A DNA stretch of 30,838 nucleotides from JBKHXU01 sp046565865 (GCA_046565865.1 JBKHXU010000161.1:1-30838), one strand, 5' to 3'; positions 1 through 8,602 are shown, counted from the first letter of the stretch. The notes: generated from the letters alone by a model not told the origin. Program-made: numbers and translations.

Positions 1-2712
1 CGTCAACGCGGTGCCGAACGGCCGGCGGTCGCGCGCCGCCGCGAGCCGTGACTCGATAAAGCCGTACCAGCCACGCTGAAACCGATCGCCGTTGGCGCGC
101 CCGGATTCACAGCCGGAGATGTATAGCACTTGTTGCGCACGCGTGAGCGCGACGTACAGCAGATTGGATTCCTCGCGCCGGCTACCGGCGTCGACACGGT
201 CGCGAATCGCTGCGCTCACGTCGTCCATGTCCTCTTTGCGCCCGATGAATTGAAACGTGTCCGGCCGGGCGGCGCCGGCGGGCCACTCGATGAGTGCGCG
301 CGGCCCGCGATCGCGGTTATTGGACGCCTGCGCCGCGTTCACCAGAAACACCACCGGTGCTTCCAGCCCTTTGGCCGCGTGGATGGTCATGAGCCGAACG
401 CGATCGCCGGTATCGGCGCCCGGCGCCATCTCATAGTCGTCGGCCGCCAGTGCGGGTAGCCGATCGATGAAGCGCGCCAGGCTCGGAAACCGCCCGCCGT
501 CAACGTCGAGCGCCAGCGACAGCAGCCGATTGAGTTGCGCCGCGACGCGATCTTGCAAGTGTGCCGGCGCGGCCGCGGCATAGCGGGCGAGCACGTCGCC
601 CTCGCAGTAGATGCGGTCCAGCAGGTCGTGTACCGGCACGCGGTCGACGCCGGCGCGCCAGCGCGGCAGAAGCCGTTGCGCGCGCGCGAGCGCACCGGCG
701 GTCGAAAGCGGAGACAGCGCCAGCAAGCGATCGTACCAAGCCGTTTCGGCGGCGCCTTGCGCCAGTAACTGCAGATCCTCGTGGGTCGCGTCAAACAGCG
801 GCGAGCGCAGTACCGTGGCGAGCGCCAGGTTGTCGTCGGGCACCAGCAGCAATGTCAGCAACTGGATCAGGTCGCGGACTTCGAGACAGTGGACGAAGTT
901 GCCGCGATCGGCCCCGGCGTAGGGAATGCCGGCACGGCGCAGCGCGCGCTCGTAGTCGGGTGCGTGTGTGCGGTCGCGCAGCAGGACCATGATGTCGCCG
1001 TAACGAAGCGGCCGGCCGTCGTGTCCGATCGGTCGGCCGACCAATTCGACCATCTTGGCCGCGACGAGCTGGCCTTCGCGGTAGTGGCGCTCGTCCTCGG
1101 CCACTATCCGCGGTGCGGTAAGCGGATCACGAAACGTCGGCGCGACATGCTCGGTCTGTTCGCGTCGTATGAGGGGGAGCAACTCCACGCGACCCCAGAG
1201 CTCGGCGTGACGTGCGGAATGCGCACGATAATTTTCCAACGCATATGCCGGTTCGCCGGCGGTGGCGTCGAACAGCCAGTCGACGAAATCGAGGATCGCA
1301 GGCGATGATCGCCACGAGACATCCTGGCTGACGATGTCGGCGTTTGCCGTCTGCACGAGCCAGTCGCGCGCGGTATCGAACAATCGCGGTTCGGCGCGGC
1401 GAAAGCGGTAGATGCTCTGTTTCGCATCGCCCACCAGGAACGCGCTGCGCGCCCGCTCGGGATTGCCCGCCGCCAGTTCCTGGAGTAGTGGCTGGAGCAG
1501 GCGCCACTGAGTGGGGTTCGTGTCTTGAAACTCATCGACCAGCAAATGATCGATACGCCGGTCGAGCTTGTATTGCACCCATTCGGCGTGATCCTCGGCA
1601 CTCAACAATCGGTATGCGAGCCATTCGAGGTCGGCGAAATCGAGTAGGTTCTGCTCGCGTTTTAAGCGCTGGAAGTGGTCCAGTAGTCGTGCCCCGCAGA
1701 GGTACCAGGCGCGCGACAGCTCAAGCGTGCCGCGTCGCCGCTCGCGTGCGATCGCGGCTTGGACCCGTTGCGCGAGCGCGGAATGCAGCCGCTCCAGTTG
1801 CCCGGCGTCGGCGGCTCCCAGGCGCTTCGTCAGCGTTGCGCCGGTACGCAACAGGCGCGGCTGCCCCTCGCGCGTGAGAAATGCCGTGCCGAGGAGGGCG
1901 AGCGCAGCGCCGTGTTCGGCGCTAGACAGCGCGTCGGCGATTCGCTGCACCGTGGCAGCATTGGTCGGGGTGGGATGGCGCTCAAGTAACTGCGCATAAC
2001 GAACAAGGTCGGCGCGTACCTGTGGATCGGCGAGTAAAAAAGTAGGAACTGGACCCGAAATTGGGATATCAAGCCGGTGCGCAAGCTGATCGGCCGCGTA
2101 GGTCGGCGGATCCGGCTGTCCCTCGGTGTAGGCCCACCAGTCGCTGCGGTGGCGCAGAAACGTCAAAAGCCCGCTGCGGGTCGCTTGAAGCGTGCCGATG
2201 TCGCGCAGCAGTCGATCCAGCGCCTTTGCATAAGGGTCGTCCGGTTGGCGGGTGAGTTCCTGCTCGAAGGCATCCCAGGCCGCCCGCTCCAGCTCGCCCG
2301 TCTGTTCGCAAAGGTCGAAACCGGGCGGTACGCCCGCCTCCAGCGGAAAACGCTGCAGCAGTTCCTGACTAAAAGCGTGGAATGTCATGATCCGAAAAGA
2401 ATAAGGGTCAGACAGCAGCGCTTCGTACAGCCCGCGTGCGCGTTCGCGCATCGAGTCGGTGCGCGGCGCCCCCAGCTCACGCAATGCCGCTTCCAACTCT
2501 GTTGCGGAGCACAAGGCCAGGTTCAAACACCGATGGGTTACCCGTTGCTGCATTTCGGCAGCCGCTTGTCGGGTAAACGTTATCGCCAGTACGGATCCGG
2601 GGGCGGCACCGCCCAGCAGCAGACGAAGCAACCGGCTGGTCAGCAACCAGGTCTTGCCGGTACCGGCCGAGGCCTGAACGACGATGTTTCGGGCTGGGTC
2701 GAGTGCGATCAT
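1..2712 (-). CDS. addA: AddA-like UvrD/RecB-family helicase-nuclease subunit (3' end outside window)
   Basis: ATP-dependent DNA helicase subunit of a RecBCD/AddAB-type double-strand-break resection enzyme. The frame stays open for 904 codons and leaves the window before a stop. Superfamily 1 helicase motifs are visible in order: Walker A ASAGTGKT (residues 14-21), motif II DEFQDT (393-398), motif III VGDAKQSIYRFRRA, motif V around MTIHAAKGLE, and motif VI YVALTRA (853-859). AddA proteins usually have about 1,100 residues or more and end in a RecB-like nuclease domain, which here would lie outside the window. The ATG at 2712 puts Walker A at the usual distance from the N terminus, but no clear Shine-Dalgarno is seen. 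A weak promoter-like pair (TTTACT at 2765-2760, TATTCA at 2743-2738, minus strand) precedes it. It follows the addB-like gene on the same strand after 263 bases, which hold an oppositely directed small RNA gene. The UvrD-like class is certain; the AddA name rests on the AddB-like neighbour. Confidence 0.87.
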   Translation of the reverse strand, partial: MIALDPARNIVVQASAGTGKTWLLTSRLLRLLLGGAAPGSVLAITFTRQAAAEMQQRVTHRCLNLALCSATELEAALRELGAPRTDSMRERARGLYEALLSDPYSFRIMTFHAFSQELLQRFPLEAGVPPGFDLCEQTGELERAAWDAFEQELTRQPDDPYAKALDRLLRDIGTLQATRSGLLTFLRHRSDWWAYTEGQPDPPTYAADQLAHRLDIPISGPVPTFLLADPQVRADLVRYAQLLERHPTPTNAATVQRIADALSSAEHGAALALLGTAFLTREGQPRLLRTGATLTKRLGAADAGQLERLHSALAQRVQAAIARERRRGTLELSRAWYLCGARLLDHFQRLKREQNLLDFADLEWLAYRLLSAEDHAEWVQYKLDRRIDHLLVDEFQDTNPTQWRLLQPLLQELAAGNPERARSAFLVGDAKQSIYRFRRAEPRLFDTARDWLVQTANADIVSQDVSWRSSPAILDFVDWLFDATAGEPAYALENYRAHSARHAELWGRVELLPLIRREQTEHVAPTFRDPLTAPRIVAEDERHYREGQLVAAKMVELVGRPIGHDGRPLRYGDIMVLLRDRTHAPDYERALRRAGIPYAGADRGNFVHCLEVRDLIQLLTLLLVPDDNLALATVLRSPLFDATHEDLQLLAQGAAETAWYDRLLALSPLSTAGALARAQRLLPRWRAGVDRVPVHDLLDRIYCEGDVLARYAAAAPAHLQDRVAAQLNRLLSLALDVDGGRFPSLARFIDRLPALAADDYEMAPGADTGDRVRLMTIHAAKGLEAPVVFLVNAAQASNNRDRGPRALIEWPAGAARPDTFQFIGRKEDMDDVSAAIRDRVDAGSRREESNLLYVALTRAQQVLYISGCESGRANGDRFQRGWYGFIESRLAAARDRRPFGTALT

Positions 2713-2818
2713 GGTTTAAAAAATTTTTTCAGAATTTTGAATAGCCGGAACCATCGGTAAGTAAATGTTTCGGCGCGAAAAGCATGAAGCATCGGGTCGT
2801 ATACGCGAAAGCAAAGCC

Positions 2819-2846
2819 TTGATTTTCGCCCTGACTCCCATATAGT
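2819..2846 (+). promoter_or_regulatory. Sigma-70-type promoter of the small RNA
   Basis: A TTGATT box (2819-2824) and a TATAGT box (2841-2846) are separated by 16 bases and predict transcription starting near 2853. A half-site-like GGTAAG (2756-2761) and an inverted repeat TTTCG-GCG-CGAAA (2768-2780) lie upstream. The first weakly recalls one half of the GacA box (TGTAAG-N6-CTTACA); the second half is not conserved. The boxes are read directly; promoter activity is inferred. Confidence 0.55.
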
Positions 2847-2852
2847 TGAGGA

Positions 2853-2979
2853 CATGGCAGGGACGCCAACATGGATTCGGCCTCTGTCTGACCTACGACA
2901 CAGGGATGTAGCGGCAGCACGGAGTGCGATCCGGGCACACGGAAGTCCCCAAAGGCGACCTCGAGGCCGCCTTTTTTAT
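2853..2979 (+). ncRNA. Candidate CsrB/RsmY/RsmZ-family CsrA-sequestering small RNA
   Basis: This is a promoter-to-terminator unit of about 125 nt with no credible reading frame, and it is rich in GGA. GGA occurs at 2850-2852 (at the predicted start), 2861-2863, 2873-2875, 2904-2906, 2921-2923 and 2941-2943. Two copies match CANGGAYG exactly: CAGGGACG and CAGGGATG. Several GGAs sit in hairpin loops: TGGC-AGGGAC-GCCA (2855-2868), CTAC-loop-GTAG with GGGA in the loop (2893-2911), and GCAC-GGA-GTGC (2917-2927). The GGA at 2941 lies between GGG and CCC tracts. Repeated GGA loops plus a terminator and a length of 100-130 nt are the hallmark of RsmY/RsmZ RNAs, which titrate CsrA/RsmA and are usually activated by GacA. 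It lies antisense between addB and addA. No csrA gene is in the window, and the family assignment comes from motifs only. Confidence 0.72.
2952..2979 (+). terminator. Rho-independent terminator of the small RNA
   Basis: The stem AAGGCG-A-CC (2952-2960) pairs with GG-C-CGCCTT (2965-2973) around a TCGA loop, with one A-C mismatch. A run of six T (2972-2977) follows. It is oriented for plus-strand transcription; the minus strand has no T tract after the stem. The T run overlaps the stop codon of the convergent addB-like gene (2976-2978). Confidence 0.8.
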
Positions 2980-5873
2980 TGCTGGCGCGTGTCCGATACC
3001 CATAGCTCTTTGCGACATACCCCCTCATAGCAGCAGCGGTCGCAGGTGGCGCGGTCACCCCATGCCGGCAGCGTCGCGCCCTGCGCGAGCCGGCTTGCCA
3101 TCGATAAAATGCGTGCCGTCAGCTGGTTACGAAGTGTGAGTAACTCGGTGCCCGTCAATGTGGGCTCGGTTTTTACCGGAGATTCGCGCAGCCCGACGAA
3201 CATCGCCGCTTCGACCGCCGTATCCACTAATAAGGTATAGAAGCCGAGCTGACATTGTTCGCCGTTTAAGGTCGATTCTAGGTCAGGCACCTGACCGGTT
3301 TTGTAGTCGAGGATGACTTTTCCGTTCGGGCCGTCGTCGATACGGTCGATGCGTCCTTTCAGTACCAGAGGGCGGTTATCTATATATATGGTGCGCTCGA
3401 TCTTCGCCTCGCTCGCCGCAACGTGGTACCCAGCGCCACAGTGGTGTCCCCACCAGTCGATGTAAGCCGGAATTATTGCCTGCCAGTGATAGAGCCAGGC
3501 GCGGGAACTGAAGTGCTCCTGTATTTCGCCGGCAAATACGGCCCGCGCGATATCGTCCAATAGCCGCTCCGCCTCTGCGCGTGTCGCGTCAGTCAATGGT
3601 CCGGTCCAGGGGCCGGGAAGACCGGGCAGGCCGTGGTGAAACGCATGCAGAATGCGATGGACCCGTTCGCCGTAGTGAGAGCGTTCGATTTCTTCCGGGA
3701 CGACATCGAGCTCGACGAGGCGCAGCACATCCGCCGCGTAGAATTGAAACGGGCAGTCGAGCAGGCGCTGGTGCGCGCTGGCGGTCCAGTGCGTCGGCAG
3801 TTGTGTCGGCGGCACGCGCGGTGTCGGCATCGTAGCGGCCGTGGGCAATGGCTGCTCGCGATGCGCCAGGCGCGTGGCGGGGTTGCGCAAAAGGCGCGTC
3901 AGGTCGTCGTCATCGAGCGGGCCGTAAGCCGCTTGGTGAAATGCCGTGAGCCGCTGAATCCACGGGCTGGGTAGTTTCGGCTCCCGGCCTTCGTAGCGTC
4001 GATAACTTAGTAATATCTTCGGCGCCGCCTGCAGCAGCCGTCGGAAGTCATAGAGCGCTTGGCTCATCCGATCAACGGCCGCGGGCAAACCGAGGTTGCG
4101 TCGTATCGTTTCGTTAAAAAACGGGGATGGCGCCGTTTTGCCCGGCATCTGATCCGCGGTGCAGCCGGCGATGACAACAGCGTCGAAATGGCAGTAGCTG
4201 CTTTCCGGCGCCGACAACAAACGAACCTGGGCGTCGACGGCGGGTGGACGAAAACGGCGGCGCTCGAGTTCTCGCTCCAACCAGTGTCGGAATGATGCAT
4301 AGGTCAGGCGCGTCCGATGGAGCGTTGGGGCCGCGCGCATGTGATCGAGGGTGGCCAACAATTCGCGCCCGGCCGGATCGTTCTGCAACGGCGACAGTAA
4401 ACTAAGCCGTTCCATGCCGTCGTGGATCGCATCCAGGAAAGCCGCCGGAGTGTGGGTGTCCGCATCGCGAAGCAAACGTTGGATCGGTTCGGCGGCGTGC
4501 GTAAGTCGTTCCAGTAGCCGATCGACGCCGGCGTCGCTCGTCGCGGCGGCGGTGCGACGCCAGGCGGCAAGATAGCGCCGGAGACCGCTGCGAATCCCAT
4601 GGCGGCGAATAATGTCATGTTCGAGGCCGCGTACAGCACGGACATAGGACTCGCTATCCATGCCGAGCGATACGAACGGTGATTTCAAAAAATCGAGCAA
4701 AGGCGCGTAAGCGAAGCGCCGTTCGCAGCATTCCAGCCAGCGCGCAAGCGCCGTCGCGGCGCTGGTCGTCGACAGCGCCCACCCGGCGTTGTCGGCCAGC
4801 GCCACGTTAGCGCGCTCGAGCAGCGCGCGCACGCGGCGCGCCAGTTTGCGATCGGGCGTAACGATCGCGACGTCGCGCGCACCGGCGATTAGCCAGCGGC
4901 GCACCTGTAGCTCGACGGCCTGGGCTTCTTGTTCCAAATCGTTGGCGACATAGAGGGCGAGTCGGTCATGCGCCGGGCTGCGCGGGTGGCGCGCCGCGAA
5001 TTCCTGGGCGCGCATGCCGAGCGGCGCGCCGTCGTTGCGGAAGATGTTATTGAGCAGCTCGCCGTACGCATCGGTTGATGCCGACGGCGGTGGCGATAGG
5101 CCCAACCCATTGAGTGCGACGGCGAGCGGGCGATCCGGATGGTAGTCCGTCGACGGGGTGCCTTGTCCCTGGAGCAGCAGCGTCAGCTGACCGCGCTCAA
5201 TCAGTTGACGCAGCCATTGACGCTCGGTCGCGGGCATCGCAAGGTCGGCCGCCAAGTAAACATGCGTGCCGGCGGGCAGTGCGCCGAGTGTTCGTGCCAA
5301 TGCCGCCTGCTGCGCGAGCGGCGCGTCGTGCCACCCGTGCCGCGCCAGGTGCTCGGACCAAGTGCGCCAAAGCGTAAACATCCAATCGGTCTCTTGTTCG
5401 ATTGGCGCGAACGATTCGCGTGCACCGTAGCCCTCGACGAGCAGCCGATGTATCGCGGCGCGATCGACGGTTAACGGTGTGGCGTTGCGGGTCAGCTCAT
5501 CGAATAACGGAAACACGCCGTCGATGAGCGACCAAGGACCGAAGCGTTCGACCAAGCCCGAAAATGGGGCGAGCGCTTCGAGGAATACCAGCTCGCGCGC
5601 CGCCGGCGTGAGGGGTGTCGCCGTCGGCGCCTGCGCGTTCAGCCAGGCGGAAAGCGTGCCGATCCACGGCGGCAGCAGCGCTTCGAAGCCGCGCGCGCGG
5701 GCAGCAGCGAGCAGCGCTGCGCGAAACCGGGAGGCAGCTGTCGGCTGCGGGAACAGTGCGATGTGACGTCCGAGGTCCGGCAGCTCGCTCGCATGGCGGT
5801 CGAGCAGCCGGTGGGCGAGCAGGGGAAGGGGGTCTACGCCGTAGGGAGCGAGGATGAGCGAATCAGCGCTCAA
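2976..5873 (-). CDS. addB: AddB-like subunit: inactive helicase fold with C-terminal Fe-S PD-(D/E)XK nuclease
   Basis: Nuclease partner of the AddA-like helicase, 965 residues, close to the usual size of proteobacterial AddB. The N-terminal half has the degenerate UvrD-like fold without a Walker A motif, as is usual for proteobacterial AddB. The C-terminal RecB-type nuclease shows GRIDRID (Asp ~843), LDYKTG (Asp856, Lys858) and EQCQLG (Gln ~873-875). Cysteines at 707 (LLDCPFQFY) and 944, 947/948 and 953 (CDRCCYEGVC) match the split four-cysteine set that holds the [4Fe-4S] cluster of AddB nucleases. The only start codon in this frame near fdxA is TTG at 5873, eleven bases before the end of fdxA, so the two genes are probably translationally coupled. 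The gene ends at the terminator of the oppositely oriented small RNA. Confidence 0.88.
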   Translation of the reverse strand: MSADSLILAPYGVDPLPLLAHRLLDRHASELPDLGRHIALFPQPTAASRFRAALLAAARARGFEALLPPWIGTLSAWLNAQAPTATPLTPAARELVFLEALAPFSGLVERFGPWSLIDGVFPLFDELTRNATPLTVDRAAIHRLLVEGYGARESFAPIEQETDWMFTLWRTWSEHLARHGWHDAPLAQQAALARTLGALPAGTHVYLAADLAMPATERQWLRQLIERGQLTLLLQGQGTPSTDYHPDRPLAVALNGLGLSPPPSASTDAYGELLNNIFRNDGAPLGMRAQEFAARHPRSPAHDRLALYVANDLEQEAQAVELQVRRWLIAGARDVAIVTPDRKLARRVRALLERANVALADNAGWALSTTSAATALARWLECCERRFAYAPLLDFLKSPFVSLGMDSESYVRAVRGLEHDIIRRHGIRSGLRRYLAAWRRTAAATSDAGVDRLLERLTHAAEPIQRLLRDADTHTPAAFLDAIHDGMERLSLLSPLQNDPAGRELLATLDHMRAAPTLHRTRLTYASFRHWLERELERRRFRPPAVDAQVRLLSAPESSYCHFDAVVIAGCTADQMPGKTAPSPFFNETIRRNLGLPAAVDRMSQALYDFRRLLQAAPKILLSYRRYEGREPKLPSPWIQRLTAFHQAAYGPLDDDDLTRLLRNPATRLAHREQPLPTAATMPTPRVPPTQLPTHWTASAHQRLLDCPFQFYAADVLRLVELDVVPEEIERSHYGERVHRILHAFHHGLPGLPGPWTGPLTDATRAEAERLLDDIARAVFAGEIQEHFSSRAWLYHWQAIIPAYIDWWGHHCGAGYHVAASEAKIERTIYIDNRPLVLKGRIDRIDDGPNGKVILDYKTGQVPDLESTLNGEQCQLGFYTLLVDTAVEAAMFVGLRESPVKTEPTLTGTELLTLRNQLTARILSMASRLAQGATLPAWGDRATCDRCCYEGVCRKELWVSDTRQQ

Positions 5874-6186
5874 GATATTTGCGTTTTCCGGGCTTGTTTT
5901 CCCACTCCTGGGCGTCGGCGGGGGCGTCCTTCTTTTCGGTGATTACCGGCCACGTCTTCGCCAGCTCGGCATTGAGCGACAGGAATTGCCGCTGGTCCTC
6001 GGGTAAGTCATCCTCGGCAAAGATGGCGTTGATTGGACATTCCGGAACGCACAGGGTGCAGTCGATGCACTCGTCGGGATCAATGACCAGGAAATTCGGG
6101 CCTTCGTGGAAACAGTCGACCGGGCAGACCTCGACGCAGTCGGTGTATTTGCACTTGATACAGTTTTCGGTGACCACGTAGGTCAT
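5863..6186 (-). CDS. fdxA: Seven-iron ferredoxin, [3Fe-4S][4Fe-4S]
   Basis: Small cytoplasmic electron carrier of 107 residues, full length for the Azotobacter FdI/FdxA family. Cysteines stand at 9, 12, 17, 21, 25, 40, 43, 46 and 50. This is the FdI pattern: 9, 17 and 50 for a [3Fe-4S] cluster, 21, 40, 43 and 46 for a [4Fe-4S] cluster, plus two extra cysteines. The C-terminal tail (about residues 58-107) is also typical of the family. GGAG lies nine bases before the ATG, and a TATGAT box (minus strand, 6226-6221) could be its -10 element, though no good -35 is seen. It overlaps the start of the addB-like gene by 11 bases, so the two may share a transcript. Confidence 0.95.
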   Translation of the reverse strand: MTYVVTENCIKCKYTDCVEVCPVDCFHEGPNFLVIDPDECIDCTLCVPECPINAIFAEDDLPEDQRQFLSLNAELAKTWPVITEKKDAPADAQEWENKPGKRKYLER

Positions 6187-6328
6187 CGTCTTGCTCCATA
6201 ATCGCTATGTTTGGTGCGTAATCATACACGCTGAGGCCGAGGGTTCGCGAGAGCCCGATAGACATTCACCCCGCCGCAGCGCGAGGCAGGAAGCCGAGCT
6301 GGAGGAAGGAACCCGCGGAACGTCGCGC

Positions 6329-7741
6329 TCAGTACGCGTTCTTGTCGTTAAACGCGCGAAACGCGGTCAGAAAAATGATCTTGACGTCGAGCCACAGCGA
6401 CCAATTATGTATGTACGCGAGATCGTGTTCCACGCGTTTTTGCATCTTATCGAGCGAGTCGGTTTCGCCGCGCCAGCCGTTCACTTGCGCGAGGCCGGTA
6501 ATGCCGGGTTTCACCTTGTGCCGCAGCATGTAGCGATCGATCAGGCGCCGATACTGTTCGTTATGGTTGACCGCGTGCGGCCGGGGACCGACGAGCGACA
6601 TATGCCCTTGCAGCACGTTGAAGAGTTGCGGTAGCTCGTCGAGCGACGTGCGCCGCAGGAAGGCCCCGAAGCGCGTGACGCGCGGGTCCTGTTTACGCGC
6701 CTGCACCACGTCGCCGCCGTTCTCGCACACGGTCATGCTGCGAAATTTCCATACCTCGATTTTATTGCCGCGCAAACCGTAGCGATGTTGCTTGAAGATG
6801 ATCGGCCCCGGCGACGACAGCTTGACGCCGATCGCGATCACCACCAGCGGGATCGCCACGACAACCAACAGTACGCTGGCGAGCACGATATCTTCGATGC
6901 GCTTGATCAGGCCATCGACCCCATAGAAGGGCGTCTCCGAGATGCTGACGGCAGGCAGGTCGCCGATGGTGCCCCAGCTGGCGTGTAACAGATCGAACAT
7001 GAAGAAATCGGGGATGATGTAGACCGACGCCGTCGTATCGGACAGGCGCGCGAGGAGCTGCTGCACCCGCTTTTCGGCGCTCATGGGCAGGGTGATGTAT
7101 ACGATGTCGATGCGTCCCTCGTGTGCATGCCGCAGCAACATCTCCAGATTGCCGATCACCTCCACCGGCTCATGCACCAGCGGCCGCTCGCCGGCCGGCT
7201 TGCGATCGTCGTAAAAACCGACCGGCCGCAGTCCCATCCACGGCGCGTCGATGATCGTGCGCGCAAGATACGCCCCGAGCTCACGCGCGCCGACAATCGC
7301 AACCTGGCGCGTGTTCAAGCCTCGCTGACGCAACGACGCCAGCACGATTTGTAGCCAACCGCGCCAGATAATCAGCAACAACGGCGTGATGACGAACCAA
7401 CTCAATAAAACGCGGCGTGAGTAGAGCTCCGAAGTCTTGGAGGTATATCCCAGGAACAACAGACCGAGCACGACGACGATCCATGTTAGCCACAGGCGCG
7501 CGAACTCCTTGTGCGCCGCAATGCCGCGGTGAGTGTGATACAGGTCCAGCAGATGACCAAACAACAAGAACATTCCGACCGCCCACAGCGCCGCGAGCAG
7601 CCAGTCCTCGTTCCATTCCACACCGAATGCCCAAGCGATAACGCGCAATGACCCCGCTAACACTATCGCATCCGCCAATTGCGAGAATGCCGCCAGGCGG
7701 CCGTGGCCGCTGCGAATCAGGTTGGCGATGCCGACCCCCAT
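6329..7741 (-). CDS. WcaJ-like polyprenyl-phosphate glycosyl-1-phosphate transferase (initiating enzyme)
   Basis: Inner-membrane enzyme that transfers a hexose-1-phosphate, probably glucose, from a UDP-sugar to undecaprenyl phosphate and so starts a glycan repeat. The protein has 470 residues. It has several N-terminal membrane segments, a CoA-binding/Rossmann-like middle (VAIVGARELGAYLART), a further membrane hairpin near residue 290, and a C-terminal bacterial sugar transferase domain. The latter carries WKFRSM, the DELPQLFNVLQG block, LVGPRP and KPGITGLAQVNGWRG. The start at 7741 has AAGGA seven bases upstream. It diverges from the export genes across a 195-base shared control region. Family membership is clear; the exact sugar is inferred from the WcaJ-like architecture. 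Confidence 0.93.
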   Translation of the reverse strand: MGVGIANLIRSGHGRLAAFSQLADAIVLAGSLRVIAWAFGVEWNEDWLLAALWAVGMFLLFGHLLDLYHTHRGIAAHKEFARLWLTWIVVVLGLLFLGYTSKTSELYSRRVLLSWFVITPLLLIIWRGWLQIVLASLRQRGLNTRQVAIVGARELGAYLARTIIDAPWMGLRPVGFYDDRKPAGERPLVHEPVEVIGNLEMLLRHAHEGRIDIVYITLPMSAEKRVQQLLARLSDTTASVYIIPDFFMFDLLHASWGTIGDLPAVSISETPFYGVDGLIKRIEDIVLASVLLVVVAIPLVVIAIGVKLSSPGPIIFKQHRYGLRGNKIEVWKFRSMTVCENGGDVVQARKQDPRVTRFGAFLRRTSLDELPQLFNVLQGHMSLVGPRPHAVNHNEQYRRLIDRYMLRHKVKPGITGLAQVNGWRGETDSLDKMQKRVEHDLAYIHNWSLWLDVKIIFLTAFRAFNDKNAY

Positions 7742-7936
7742 TTATGGTTCCTTGCATTCGGTGGTTCCGGCATTGTAGGCGCGTTAGCTTTGGCGATATC
7801 ACGCCTTAAGGGAAACCCCTGCTTTTCGTTTCGCCTTCGACTGAACCCTGACGTTCGTGCGGTAGATTTGTCGAGAGGCTTCGAACATACTGCAAGCGCA
7901 CACGGACAATAACTTTATTTCTCTTAGGGACAAGCA
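7742..7936. promoter_or_regulatory. Divergent control region between the initiating transferase and export genes
   Basis: These 195 bases must hold the promoters of both the minus-strand transferase and the plus-strand export operon, but no strong -35/-10 pair is visible. The 10-mer GCGATATCAC (7793-7802) recurs in the intergenic region at 29378-29387. Just before the export gene, CTT-AGGGAC-AAG (7923-7934) would place the Shine-Dalgarno AGGGA in a six-base loop. That loop is identical to the loop of the first hairpin of the candidate Rsm-type RNA. The stem is only three pairs, so this hairpin is tentative. Confidence 0.4.
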
Positions 7937-8602
7937 ATGCATACCAATAATTCTGAGTTGCATCATTTCCCGCTGAGCGAATCCCGGCGCTCGCCGCTTC
8001 CGGCGCGGATCACACGCACGAAGTGTTACGCCGCTTGTGTCGCTCTCGCCGGCGCCCTCATCGCCTTTTTAGCGCTCGGCGATTTTGCTGCCGCGGCAAA
8101 CACGTCTGCGAGTGCCGGCGGCGACTATCAGATTGGACCTGAAGACATCCTCGAAATATCGGTATGGCGCGAGAAGGATTTGCAGCGTGAGGTGCTCGTG
8201 CGACCTGACGGCTGGTTGACGTTCCCGCTGGTCGGCAACGTTGAGGCGGCCGGCAAGACCGCGTATCAGCTGGAGCAAGAGATACGCCAACGGTTGCGCA
8301 AATTCATTCCCGATCCCGTCGTCACGGTCACGATAAAGAAGATTCAGGGGTTAAAAATCTTTGTCACGGGCCGGGTCGGCAAGCCCGGTGAGTACATGGT
8401 CGGGCGTTACATCGATGTATTGCAGGCATTGACCTTGGCCGGTGGGCTTACACCGTTCGCCAAGGAGGACAAGATCAAGGTCCTGCGCAAGCAGGGCGGA
8501 AAAGAAGTCGTCATACCGTTCGACTACAGCGAGGTGAAAAAGGGAAGACACCTTGAGCAAAACATCACGCTGCGGAGCGGCGACGTTATCGTCGTTCCGT
8601 AG
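7937..8602 (+). CDS. Outer-membrane polysaccharide export (OPX, Wza-like) protein
   Basis: Periplasmic or outer-membrane export component of 221 residues. A membrane/signal segment spans about residues 32-53, with possible cleavage after AAAA near residue 53; no clear lipobox is seen, unlike classical Wza. The polysaccharide-export domain begins at YQIGPEDILEISVW (64-77), followed by the PDGWLTFPLVGNV strand block, and then a SLBB-like domain from about residue 137 (IFVTGRVGKPGEY). This short single-SLBB form is common in exosortase-associated EPS loci. The ATG is preceded by AGGGA at a good distance. It heads the plus-strand series followed by a beta-barrel and a chain-length regulator. Confidence 0.92.
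   Translation: MHTNNSELHHFPLSESRRSPLPARITRTKCYAACVALAGALIAFLALGDFAAAANTSASAGGDYQIGPEDILEISVWREKDLQREVLVRPDGWLTFPLVGNVEAAGKTAYQLEQEIRQRLRKFIPDPVVTVTIKKIQGLKIFVTGRVGKPGEYMVGRYIDVLQALTLAGGLTPFAKEDKIKVLRKQGGKEVVIPFDYSEVKKGRHLEQNITLRSGDVIVVP

Noticed and set aside
2853..2979. tRNA or 6S RNA as an explanation of the small transcription unit
   Set aside because: There is no cloverleaf, T-loop sequence or long 6S-like duplex; the repeated GGA loops fit the Csr/Rsm class better.
7742..7936. Sigma-54 promoter for the export operon
   Set aside because: No GG-N10-GC element in the TGGCAC-N5-TTGC context was found on either strand.
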